A DNA stretch of 64,000 nucleotides, from the NCBI GenBank assembly GCA_964603785.1, contig CAZRWD010000001.1, forward strand, positions 434,001-498,000, in the 5' to 3' direction. This DNA is from CAZRWD01 sp964603785 (lineage in GTDB: Bacteria > Fermentibacterota > Fermentibacteria > Fermentibacterales > Fermentibacteraceae). Both the position numbers and the translations under genes were made by a program. Under the pieces are notes generated by a model that was given only the letters and a program-made list of their open reading frames with translations, had not been told where the DNA came from and made no database searches. Positions within the stretch are counted from its first letter, which is position 1, and every line of letters begins with the position of its first letter. Shown one piece after another: positions 7,558-14,778 of the stretch.

Positions 7558-10084
7558 ACGCTCCTTCCATGGCCTCGACGAGAAGCCTCGACACCTCTCC
7601 GGCGGCCTCCCGGGGGCACGATGCGACCAGCTCGTCATGCACCTGGAGCACCAGCCCCGCCTCCGGCATCGCGCGGAGGGAGCGGAATGCACGGATCATG
7701 GCCGCCTTCATCAGGTCCGCCGCCGATCCCTGGACGGTGGTGTTCGCCGCCATCCGTTCGAGCGCCCTCCTCGCGTTCCCGCGCGAGGATGCCAGGTCTC
7801 CGAAGGACCTGCGCCTCCCGAACATCGTCCTGGTCTCTCCGGCGGTCTCGGCCTCCGCGACGCACCTCCTGAAGAACGCCTCGACCTCGGGATAGGTTTC
7901 GAAGTACCTGTTGATGATCCCCGCCGCCTCGGACCTCTCGATCCCCAGCCGCTGAGCCAGTCCGTGAGGGCTGATGCCGTAGACGATCGAGAAGTTGACC
8001 TCCTTGGCCCGCCGCCTGTGTTCCGGGGAGGCATCCCCGAACACCGCGGCCGCCGTCCTCGAGTGGATGTCCGCATCCTCCATGTAGGCCGACCTCAGCG
8101 CTCCGTCCCCGGCGAGGTGGGCCAGTATCCTGAGCTCTATCTGGGAATAGTCGGCCGAGACCAGGACATCCCCCGGCGAGCCCGCCCGGAAGCACCTGCG
8201 GATGCTCCGCCCCCGCGGCGTCCTCACGGGGATGTTCTGGAGGTTGGGATTGCTGGAGCTGAGGCGGCCCGTGGCGGTGACGGCCTGGTTGAACGAGGTG
8301 TGGACCAGGCCCGTCCGCGGCGAGACGAATCCCGGCAGGGCATCGACGTATGTCGAGAGCAGCTTCGAGATCTCCCGGTGCTCGGAGACCAGGGCGACGA
8401 AGGGATGCATCCCCGCAAGGGCCTGCAGGACGGTCATCCCCGAGGAGTCTCCGCCTCCGTCGGTGCGTCTGATCCTCGGCAGCCCGAGCTTCTCGAACAG
8501 GACCTCTGAGACCCTGGCCGGGCTGTTCATGTTGATCCTGAAGCCGAGCAGCTCGAAGGCCCTCTCCTCCGTCGATGCGAGCTCCGATCTCAGACCGGCG
8601 CCCGTCTCGTCCAGGGCGGCCGTGTCGAGACCCACGCCCCGGGATTCCATGGAAGCCAGAACGCAGGCCAGGGGGAGCTCGAGATCGCGGTAGACCGCGC
8701 GCATCCCCGCGTCCGAATCGACCTCCGCATCCAGCATCCCGCACAGATCGAGCGTCGCCCTCGAGCGCGAGCAGGCCTGCACCGGGGTCGGGAAGTCGGG
8801 GGAGAGAGGCGGGAGAGCCCTCCCGAGGCGTTCCGCGCTCAGGCTCTCGAGAGACCTCCCGGCTCCTCCCGATCTGAGGACGTAGTCCGCGAGCAGCGGA
8901 TCCGAGCAGGGCGGGCCGGATCCGGACCCCAGGAGCCTGCATACGGCCTTCGATCCGGCGGAGGCCCAGGGCATCCCGCCCGCAAGCCGCTCCAGCAGCC
9001 TCCCGGGAGCCTCGCCGTCGGCTGGGTCGAGGCTGGAGGGGTCGACGAACCAGTCCCCTCCGCCGGGGAAGGACACCGAGAAGCCGCATGCCCCGCCGAT
9101 GTCGTCCGCAGGGTGAGGGAGGGGCCAGATGAACGCGCGGCCGGACGCCCCGGACTCCCGCAGCATCGAGGCGGCGCTTTCGGCGTCACTCACCATGCAC
9201 GGGTCCGTATCGGCATCGACGGGCACGGGAACCCTGCCGGTCAGCCTGTGCATGCCGAGACGCTCCAGGAGGGGGAGCGCCCTGGAGTGATCGGGGGTGC
9301 GCAGGGTCATCGATCCGACATCCCCGGGCAGTGGTGCGTCGAATCGCAATCCGGTCAGCCGCCTGCCGAGGCGGACCTGCTCCCTCGACTCCAGCAGCCT
9401 GCGGCGAAGGCTCTCGGGGGAGACGGAGTCGATCGATGCGTATATGCCCTCGAGGCTGCGGAACTCCCCGAGGAGGCGCACGGCGGTCTTCGGGCCTATT
9501 CCCTTCGCGCCCGGGATGTTGTCCGAGGAGTCACCGGCCAGGGCCAGGTAGTCCGCGACCTGGCCGGCCGAGACCCCCAGCTCGCCGGCGACCTCGCCGC
9601 GGCCCACCATTCTCCCCGGCCTGCCTCCGCGTCCCGGCCTGAGGACGCTCACCCTGTCCGAGACCAGCTGCAGCAGGTCCTTGTCCGAGGAAAGGATCAC
9701 GACCGAGCCGCCCATCTCCTCGACCCGCCGGGCCGCGGTAGCGATGAGGTCGTCAGCCTCCCATGGATCGACCTGGAGAACCGATACGCCCATCGCGTCC
9801 AGGATGTCCGGCGCCAGCGCGGCCTGCCGGATGAGCTCCTCCGGGGTGGGTGGCCTCCCCGCCTTGTAGTCCGCCGATATCTCGGCGCGGAAGCCCGGCT
9901 GGTGTGAGTCGAAGACGGCGCATGCGTGCGTCGCGCCGGTCGCGTCCAGAACCGAGAAGGTCTCGTTCAGCAGATGTGTCAGGCCGCTGGTTACGGTCCC
10001 GTCCGGTCCGGTCAGGGGATTCCTGATCATGGCGAAGTGGCCCCTGTAGAGAAGCCCCATGCTGTCCACGAGGAGGAGCTTCAT
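7484..10084 (-). CDS. polA: DNA polymerase I
   Basis: An 866-residue family A DNA polymerase involved in Okazaki fragment processing and excision repair. The 5'-3' exonuclease (FEN) domain opens the protein (LLLVDSMGLLYRGHFAM; DPWEADDLIAT; GDSSDNIPGAKGIGPKTA). The polymerase domain has motif A VSADYSQIELRILAHLAGD, motif B RAKEVNFSIVYG and motif C LQVHDELV. The central 3'-5' exonuclease region lacks a recognisable proofreading DxE set, as in Taq-like enzymes. ATG 10084 overlaps the stop of the preceding heptosyltransferase gene (ATGA). Confidence 0.96.
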   Translation of the reverse strand: MKLLLVDSMGLLYRGHFAMIRNPLTGPDGTVTSGLTHLLNETFSVLDATGATHACAVFDSHQPGFRAEISADYKAGRPPTPEELIRQAALAPDILDAMGVSVLQVDPWEADDLIATAARRVEEMGGSVVILSSDKDLLQLVSDRVSVLRPGRGGRPGRMVGRGEVAGELGVSAGQVADYLALAGDSSDNIPGAKGIGPKTAVRLLGEFRSLEGIYASIDSVSPESLRRRLLESREQVRLGRRLTGLRFDAPLPGDVGSMTLRTPDHSRALPLLERLGMHRLTGRVPVPVDADTDPCMVSDAESAASMLRESGASGRAFIWPLPHPADDIGGACGFSVSFPGGGDWFVDPSSLDPADGEAPGRLLERLAGGMPWASAGSKAVCRLLGSGSGPPCSDPLLADYVLRSGGAGRSLESLSAERLGRALPPLSPDFPTPVQACSRSRATLDLCGMLDAEVDSDAGMRAVYRDLELPLACVLASMESRGVGLDTAALDETGAGLRSELASTEERAFELLGFRINMNSPARVSEVLFEKLGLPRIRRTDGGGDSSGMTVLQALAGMHPFVALVSEHREISKLLSTYVDALPGFVSPRTGLVHTSFNQAVTATGRLSSSNPNLQNIPVRTPRGRSIRRCFRAGSPGDVLVSADYSQIELRILAHLAGDGALRSAYMEDADIHSRTAAAVFGDASPEHRRRAKEVNFSIVYGISPHGLAQRLGIERSEAAGIINRYFETYPEVEAFFRRCVAEAETAGETRTMFGRRRSFGDLASSRGNARRALERMAANTTVQGSAADLMKAAMIRAFRSLRAMPEAGLVLQVHDELVASCPREAAGEVSRLLVEAMEGACELAVPLRVECGWGSDWLEAHGSV

Positions 10085-11007
10085 GATCCCCTGGCCTCCC
10101 GGGCCGCGAGCAGCTCCGAGGCTCCGGACAGGACCCGGTCGTAGGGTATGGCCCGCATGCAGGGTGCTTCGTCCCCTCCCGCCCGGCAGGAGCGGCGGAA
10201 GCAGGGCGAGCATGGAACGCCGGATGCCACCACACGGACCGACCTCCCCCGCGGTGCAGTCCATGCCGGGGACGTCGATCCGAAGACGGCGAGGACCGGA
10301 GTGCCGAGACAGGCCGCCAGATGTGCTCCGCCGGAGTCGTTCCCGACTGCCAGGACTGCACTGGAGAGTCGTCCGCAGAGGTCGTCCCAGGGCAGACCCG
10401 CGCAGGCGGAAGACCCCTCCCCCGCCTCACGGGCGGTGGACGCGAGAGCTTCGGCCTCGCCGGCTCCGCCGTACATCACGGCGGGGAGCCCCGTCATCCC
10501 GTGAAGATCTGCCGCCAGCCTGGCGAATGCGGGCCACCGCTTCGCGGGACCGTACGCGGCTCCGGGGAAGAATGCCAGGTGTGGACCTCCGCGGGGGGCT
10601 ACATGGTCCGCGCCGAAATCCGCCGGCACAAGGCCGCAGGACATGGAGAGCCTCTCGTACTCCTCGGAATGATGGACCGTCCGGCCGCGGAGAGGAGGTA
10701 CCGCCCTGGTCAGCATCAGGCTCCTGAACTGCCCCCGGTGCCCGCAGCGTTCGGGTATGCCGGACCTGAACCCGTCCAGTGCCGAACGGAAGGAGTCGGT
10801 CAGGAGGATGAGCCTGTCGAACCTGCCTCGGACCGGGAGGGTCCCCGAGTCGATCACCTCGACTCCGGGGAGGAGCACATCGAGCAGTCCCGCCATCCGC
10901 CGACCGGCCCAGAAGGATGCTCCGCCGGGGGTGCGGGCGGCGCCTGCGAGGACCCTCAGGCTCATGACGAGGTCGCCCAGCCAGTTGGGGACCCTTAAGA
11001 GCAGCAT
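10081..11007 (-). CDS. Glycosyltransferase family 9 (LPS heptosyltransferase II-like)
   Basis: A 308-residue GT9 protein. It starts LLLRVPNWLGDLVMSL, the heptosyltransferase N-terminal motif, and has the ADP-heptose-binding C-terminal block (FFPGAAYGPAKRWP and GNDSGGAHLAACLGTP, then FGSTSP). Family role: transfer of heptose from ADP-heptose to inner-core LPS on the cytoplasmic face. It follows a more divergent GT9-like gene with a TGATG overlap and precedes polA. This sugar transferase role fits a diderm envelope; the exact acceptor is unknown. Confidence 0.85.
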   Translation of the reverse strand: MLLLRVPNWLGDLVMSLRVLAGAARTPGGASFWAGRRMAGLLDVLLPGVEVIDSGTLPVRGRFDRLILLTDSFRSALDGFRSGIPERCGHRGQFRSLMLTRAVPPLRGRTVHHSEEYERLSMSCGLVPADFGADHVAPRGGPHLAFFPGAAYGPAKRWPAFARLAADLHGMTGLPAVMYGGAGEAEALASTAREAGEGSSACAGLPWDDLCGRLSSAVLAVGNDSGGAHLAACLGTPVLAVFGSTSPAWTAPRGRSVRVVASGVPCSPCFRRSCRAGGDEAPCMRAIPYDRVLSGASELLAAREARGS

Positions 11008-11921
11008 CACCAGCCCTGCCTGAGCAGATCCGCCCAGGATGACAGGAAAGAGGACCTGTCGGAGGAAGGGCTGGTCTGCCAGAGGGGGAAGACCCCCCTC
11101 CGGTCGAGCCCTGCGACCGGCACTCCGAGCGAGGAGGCCGCGGCCCAGCAGGACGGGTCGTCGGTCGCGACGGCCGATGCGCCTGCGATGACGGCCGCCC
11201 TGACGGCGGCGCCCTGGCCCAGGAGGGGGCTCTCCCTGCCGTCGAGGACGACCATCCTCATGGGGATCTCCGAATCCGAGCCCTGGAGCAGCGCGGCGGT
11301 GGCCGCGCTCGATGCTATGTACGGCAGCACCCTTCCCGATACGGGCGACAGCAGGGACGAGGCGCGCACCGTGTCGGTCCTGGGGACTGCCGGCCTCCAG
11401 CCCTGGTCTGCCGGGATGCCCAGCATGCCGCACAGGGCGGCCAGCCTGCGGGGGTTGGGAATGGAGGCGAGGTCGGCCGAGAGGTTGGCTGCAGGTTCGC
11501 ATCTGGCGGCTATCCTGACCGAGGACGGATACCGGCGGAGGATGTCGGACAGGGCACGGTCGGGCCTCTCGCTGACGGCGAAGACGAGCCCCGCGGCGGG
11601 CTGTCCGCAGGGATCTCCGCCTCTCCGCCCCGTTCCGTAGACCACGGACGGGATGGATCTGCCGAGGAAGGCCAGGAGCTCCGCGTCGGCCGATGTCGTG
11701 AGAGCGGTCACCGTCGTCCCGGGGTAGGCCCTGGACAGGATCTCCAGGAGGTGGAGGGCCGGCCATATGTCGTATCCGGAGGACCCGGCGGCCACGACAA
11801 CGCCGGGAGGGTTCCGGAGGTCGTCCGGGATGTGGATGAATCCGTCCCCGTCGGGGTCCGTCCCGTGCCTCGGGCCGGTCGCCAGGCGGCGGATCATGTC
11901 CAGGAGGGGTGGAGGTGTCAC
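11007..11921 (-). CDS. Putative GT9-like glycosyltransferase
   Basis: A 304-residue protein starting at GTG 11921, with GGAGG 7 nt upstream and a GTGA overlap with the preceding stop. The fold is suggested by VVVAAGSSGYDIWPALHLLEIL at the N-terminus and a C-terminal half with GASAVATDDPSCWAAASSLGVP. That C-terminal block resembles the position of the GT9 nucleotide-sugar site, but the conserved GNDSGxxH signature is degenerate (TDDPSCWAAA). Its place directly before a canonical heptosyltransferase supports a related envelope role. It may be an inactive or altered-specificity paralogue. Confidence 0.55.
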   Translation of the reverse strand: MTPPPLLDMIRRLATGPRHGTDPDGDGFIHIPDDLRNPPGVVVAAGSSGYDIWPALHLLEILSRAYPGTTVTALTTSADAELLAFLGRSIPSVVYGTGRRGGDPCGQPAAGLVFAVSERPDRALSDILRRYPSSVRIAARCEPAANLSADLASIPNPRRLAALCGMLGIPADQGWRPAVPRTDTVRASSLLSPVSGRVLPYIASSAATAALLQGSDSEIPMRMVVLDGRESPLLGQGAAVRAAVIAGASAVATDDPSCWAAASSLGVPVAGLDRRGVFPLWQTSPSSDRSSFLSSWADLLRQGW

Positions 11922-12604
11922 TCGATTTCCTCCAGTGTCCTGGTCGCCATGTCCCTGACGACCGGAGAGAGCGTGCCGCAGGATCGCAGGGAGTCCAGGA
12001 GGGCCGCCGCCCTGGAGGGATATCCGGATCTCCAAAGGGTGATCGCCTGGAGGACCGCCGGGAGACCCTCGGAGGGGAAGGCCCCCCTGAGGAATCCCGC
12101 GACCGAGGATGCCTCGTCCGTCCTTCCGTCGGCGAGGAGCGCGAAGCCCAGGTCGAGAGCGGAATAGAACCTCCGCCTCGCGGTGGTCCCGCTGCCGAGC
12201 GAGATCGCGAACTCCCTCACCGCACCTCCGGTGTCTCCGGCGTAGAGCAGGGAGGTTCCCCTGGCCCTGTGGACGATCCAGGCCTCCCCGTCCACCGAGT
12301 CGAGCCCGGCCCGGGCCATGCTGTCGAGTCCGCAGCACCAGGCCAGCCTCGCATACCAGTAGTCCGTCAGTTCATCGTCGCCGGATGTGGCGGACAGCTC
12401 CTGGATGAGCCAGAGTGCGCGGTTGGCGTGGCCGGCGTAGAGAGCCTCCTCCACGAGCGAGCAGAGCACCCTCGCGATCCCCTGCAGATCCCCGGCCTGT
12501 TCGTAGAGGGCTCCGGCCGACGCCAGGTCGCCCGCCGCCTCGTACCGGGCGGCGTCCTCGGCCAGACCGAGAGACAGCGCGGAGAGCAGGATCGCCCGTA
12601 TCAC
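11918..12604 (-). CDS. TPR-like repeat protein
   Basis: A 228-residue helical protein with tetratricopeptide-like periodicity (AARYEAAGDLASAGALYEQAGDL and similar segments), rich in Ala and Leu. It has no obvious catalytic motif and no clear signal peptide, although the first ten residues after GTG 12604 are hydrophobic. It overlaps both neighbours by 4 nt (GTGA on each side), between a CDP-alcohol phosphatidyltransferase and GT9 enzymes. A scaffold function in envelope assembly is only a guess. Confidence 0.6.
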   Translation of the reverse strand: MIRAILLSALSLGLAEDAARYEAAGDLASAGALYEQAGDLQGIARVLCSLVEEALYAGHANRALWLIQELSATSGDDELTDYWYARLAWCCGLDSMARAGLDSVDGEAWIVHRARGTSLLYAGDTGGAVREFAISLGSGTTARRRFYSALDLGFALLADGRTDEASSVAGFLRGAFPSEGLPAVLQAITLWRSGYPSRAAALLDSLRSCGTLSPVVRDMATRTLEEIE

Positions 12605-13191
12605 CGCTTCAGCCTCATGAGTATCCGCCTGATCAGCCTGAGATACCCGAAGACCCCGAACGCGAGGGAGGACAGGGTGAGGAACTCGGTGATCCCGGCG
12701 ACGGCCGAGTAGACCTGCTTCCCCGGGAGGGCGGCCTGCCCCGCCCGCGATATGATGAGCACGAAGCTGAAGATGACCACGAGCTTCTCCCCTGTCGGGA
12801 TGGCGACGATCGGCCTTCCCGTGCCCCAGGAGACGACGGTGGTGGCGGCCAGGACCAGCAGGTGGTATCCGACAAGCAGGGCGGAGATGGTGGGGTCGAG
12901 ATACCCGTAGCGCGTGAGCACCAGCAGGGAGACCGACAGGAAGACCTTGTCGGCCACGAAGTCCAGCACCTTTCCCTCGAAGCTCGTCCTGTGCAGCCTT
13001 CGGGCCGTCCAGCCGTCGAGGTAGTCGGTGAGGGCTGCGCCCAGCATCAGCCAGAGGAGCGGCAGCGTGTTGGGCCCGAGCAGCGAGACCACCACCACGG
13101 CCGGGGCGGCCAGGAGCCTGAGGCTGGTGATAGCAGCCGGGAGGAGGGGCAGCCTCCCCTGGGGCTGGACGGGGTGCGGGTCGCCTCTCAT
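12601..13191 (-). CDS. CDP-alcohol phosphatidyltransferase (PgsA-like)
   Basis: A 196-residue integral membrane enzyme. The CDP-alcohol phosphotransferase signature is complete: DYLDGWTARR followed by EGKVLDFVADK (pattern DG-x2-AR-x8-G-x3-D-x3-D). Several hydrophobic segments follow (VSLLVLTRYGY, LLVGYHLLVLAATTVV, VVIFSFVLIIS). Family reaction: condensation of CDP-diacylglycerol with an alcohol, most often glycerol 3-phosphate, in phospholipid synthesis. Length and motif spacing fit phosphatidylglycerophosphate synthase, but the alcohol is not certain. Start ATG 13191 overlaps the upstream stop (ATGA). Confidence 0.85.
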   Translation of the reverse strand: MRGDPHPVQPQGRLPLLPAAITSLRLLAAPAVVVVSLLGPNTLPLLWLMLGAALTDYLDGWTARRLHRTSFEGKVLDFVADKVFLSVSLLVLTRYGYLDPTISALLVGYHLLVLAATTVVSWGTGRPIVAIPTGEKLVVIFSFVLIISRAGQAALPGKQVYSAVAGITEFLTLSSLAFGVFGYLRLIRRILMRLKR

Positions 13192-13838
13192 CTCGTCCGT
13201 CCCGCATCGGCGAAGAAGGCGTCGAGCTGGTCGAGCCAGATGGTTCCGGCCGGCACGGACGCTCCTGCCGCCGGGCCTCCGGCCAGCAGCGCCAGGTCGG
13301 CTGCGGTCACGAATGCATCGGGGTGGAAGAGGCCGTCGGGGACGGTCGTCATCCAGCCGGCGGCGAGGACCGCCGCCGCGGTCCTTCCCGCATCGTCGCC
13401 CTGCATGTCGGGCGGATGCTCCGGGAGCATTGCCAGATAGGGGTGGATCTCGTACCGCAGGAACCAGGCCGCGGCAAGGGCCAGGTCCCTTCTGGTGGCA
13501 GGGATCCTCTCCCCTCTTCCCTCGAGGTACAGGGCGGCGCGGTCCATCTCGCCCGAGCCCGCGAGGACGGTGACCAGGGGGATCAGCGCGGTCCCGTCCC
13601 CCGATCTCAGGCGGTCGCGCAGGCGCTCCTCCCAGCCGGGGGCCCGTGTGATGGCGATCTCGGCCACGGTGGGTGTCGAGTAGGTGGAGTGGAGTGTCTC
13701 GAGGGACTCGTACTCCCCGTAGTCCATCAGGAGCAGCGCCACGCGCGCGGTCAGTGCGGAGGGCGTGGGCGAGGGGACGTAGCCTGCCCGCAGCTGCCAC
13801 GTCGCGGTGTCGCAGGCAGCGGGACCGGCAAGCGTCAC
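13188..13838 (-). CDS. Hypothetical exported protein
   Basis: Function not recognised. The mature part is about 200 residues, alpha-helical in appearance, with no cysteine motif or repeat that I can identify. GTG 13838 is the first canonical start after the tRNA gene, but the eight codons before it are strongly hydrophobic and look like the beginning of a signal peptide. Translation may therefore start at a non-canonical ATC at 13862, directly at the CCA end of the tRNA. A lipobox-like GPAAC follows. It overlaps the downstream phosphatidyltransferase gene by ATGA. Confidence 0.6.
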   Translation of the reverse strand: MTLAGPAACDTATWQLRAGYVPSPTPSALTARVALLLMDYGEYESLETLHSTYSTPTVAEIAITRAPGWEERLRDRLRSGDGTALIPLVTVLAGSGEMDRAALYLEGRGERIPATRRDLALAAAWFLRYEIHPYLAMLPEHPPDMQGDDAGRTAAAVLAAGWMTTVPDGLFHPDAFVTAADLALLAGGPAAGASVPAGTIWLDQLDAFFADAGRTR

Positions 13839-13861
13839 GAGGAGGGCGATCGTGATGAGGA

Positions 13862-13937
13862 TGGAGCGGGCAACGGGATTTGAACCCGCGACTTTCAGCT
13901 TGGGAAGCTGACACTCTACCAGCTGAGTTATGCCCGC
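13862..13937 (-). tRNA. tRNA-Gly (anticodon CCC)
   Basis: A complete cloverleaf can be drawn: acceptor GCGGGCA/TGCCCGC, D stem ACTC/GAGT, anticodon stem TCAGC/GCTGA around loop TTCCCAA (anticodon CCC), and T arm with TTCAAAT. The 3' CCA is encoded at 13864-13862. It reads GGG glycine codons. A promoter-like TTGACG/TATTCA pair lies just upstream and overlaps the dapF stop codon. Confidence 0.95.
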
Positions 13938-13952
13938 TCCGACCGGCGCAGA

Positions 13953-13981
13953 TGAATAGGTCATGACCGTGCCCCCGTCAA
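13953..13981 (-). promoter_or_regulatory. Promoter for tRNA-Gly
   Basis: The -35 element TTGACG is at 13981-13976, the spacer is 17 bp and the -10-like TATTCA is at 13958-13953. The -35 box overlaps the dapF stop codon. Initiation would fall about 8-10 nt before the tRNA 5' end. The -10 is a weak match. Confidence 0.5.
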
Positions 13982-14778
13982 GGCAGGGGATCCTTCGTTT
14001 CTCCACTGTAGACGGGTCTCGCCTCGCCTTCCAGCCACCACCCGCCCTCGTCCGTCCCCACCCGCAGGACCGATCCTCCCCGGGTCGAGACGGAGCACGG
14101 GAGGCCGGTCAGTCTCCTGGACAGGGCCGCCCGGACGACCGCGACCGCTCCGGTTCCGCATGCCAGGGTCTCCCCCTCCACACCCCTCTCCCATGTCCGC
14201 ATCGAGATGCCCCCATGGCGGTCCGCCACGGCGAAGTCGACGTTCGCCCCGGCGGGGCCCGCGAGTCCGTGCCTCCTCAGGAGAGGCGCATAAGCCTCGA
14301 AGGCCCCGTCGGAAAGGGTATCCCTGAAGACCACCAGATGGGGCACCCCGCTGTCCACCAGGCACCCTCCGAAGGAGGCGCCGCCGAGATCGAAGTCGAT
14401 CACGGGCGTCGTCTCGGAGGGCTCCGGGAGCCAGAGCCTCACGGAGCCGTCGCCGTTCACCAGCGCCGAGTGCATGCCGCCGTCGCTCTCGAAGCGCATG
14501 CGCGCGGGAGCCCTTCCCGTGATGTGGGCGAAGCGGGCGATGCACCTTCCTCCGTTGCCGCATATGGCCGCGCGGCCGCCGTCGCTGTTGTAGTAGACCA
14601 TCCTGAAGTCTGCCGAGGGGTGTGCCCCGAGCTCGAGCAGGCCGTCCGCCCCTATCGAGAGCGCCCGCCTGCAGATGCCTCTGATGAAGGCCGGGGTCAG
14701 GGTCTCCGAGAGGGATCCGTCGGAGTTGTCCACGACGACGAAGTCGTTCCCCGCCCCGCTGAACTTCGTGAAGATCAT
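13978..14778 (-). CDS. dapF: Diaminopimelate epimerase
   Basis: A 266-residue protein with both catalytic cysteines of the cofactor-independent racemase pair: Cys73 in AAICGNGGRC and Cys207 in LACGTGAVAV. The N-terminal MIFTKFSGAGNDFVVVD is the classic DapF opening. It converts LL- to meso-diaminopimelate for lysine and peptidoglycan synthesis in the cytoplasm. ATG 14778 overlaps the stop of the preceding membrane protein gene (ATGA). Confidence 0.96.
   Translation of the reverse strand: MIFTKFSGAGNDFVVVDNSDGSLSETLTPAFIRGICRRALSIGADGLLELGAHPSADFRMVYYNSDGGRAAICGNGGRCIARFAHITGRAPARMRFESDGGMHSALVNGDGSVRLWLPEPSETTPVIDFDLGGASFGGCLVDSGVPHLVVFRDTLSDGAFEAYAPLLRRHGLAGPAGANVDFAVADRHGGISMRTWERGVEGETLACGTGAVAVVRAALSRRLTGLPCSVSTRGGSVLRVGTDEGGWWLEGEARPVYSGETKDPLP

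Noticed and set aside
13862..13962. ATG at about 13962 as start of the exported protein, reading through the tRNA
   Set aside because: The peptide from this part is simply the translated tRNA-Gly sequence.
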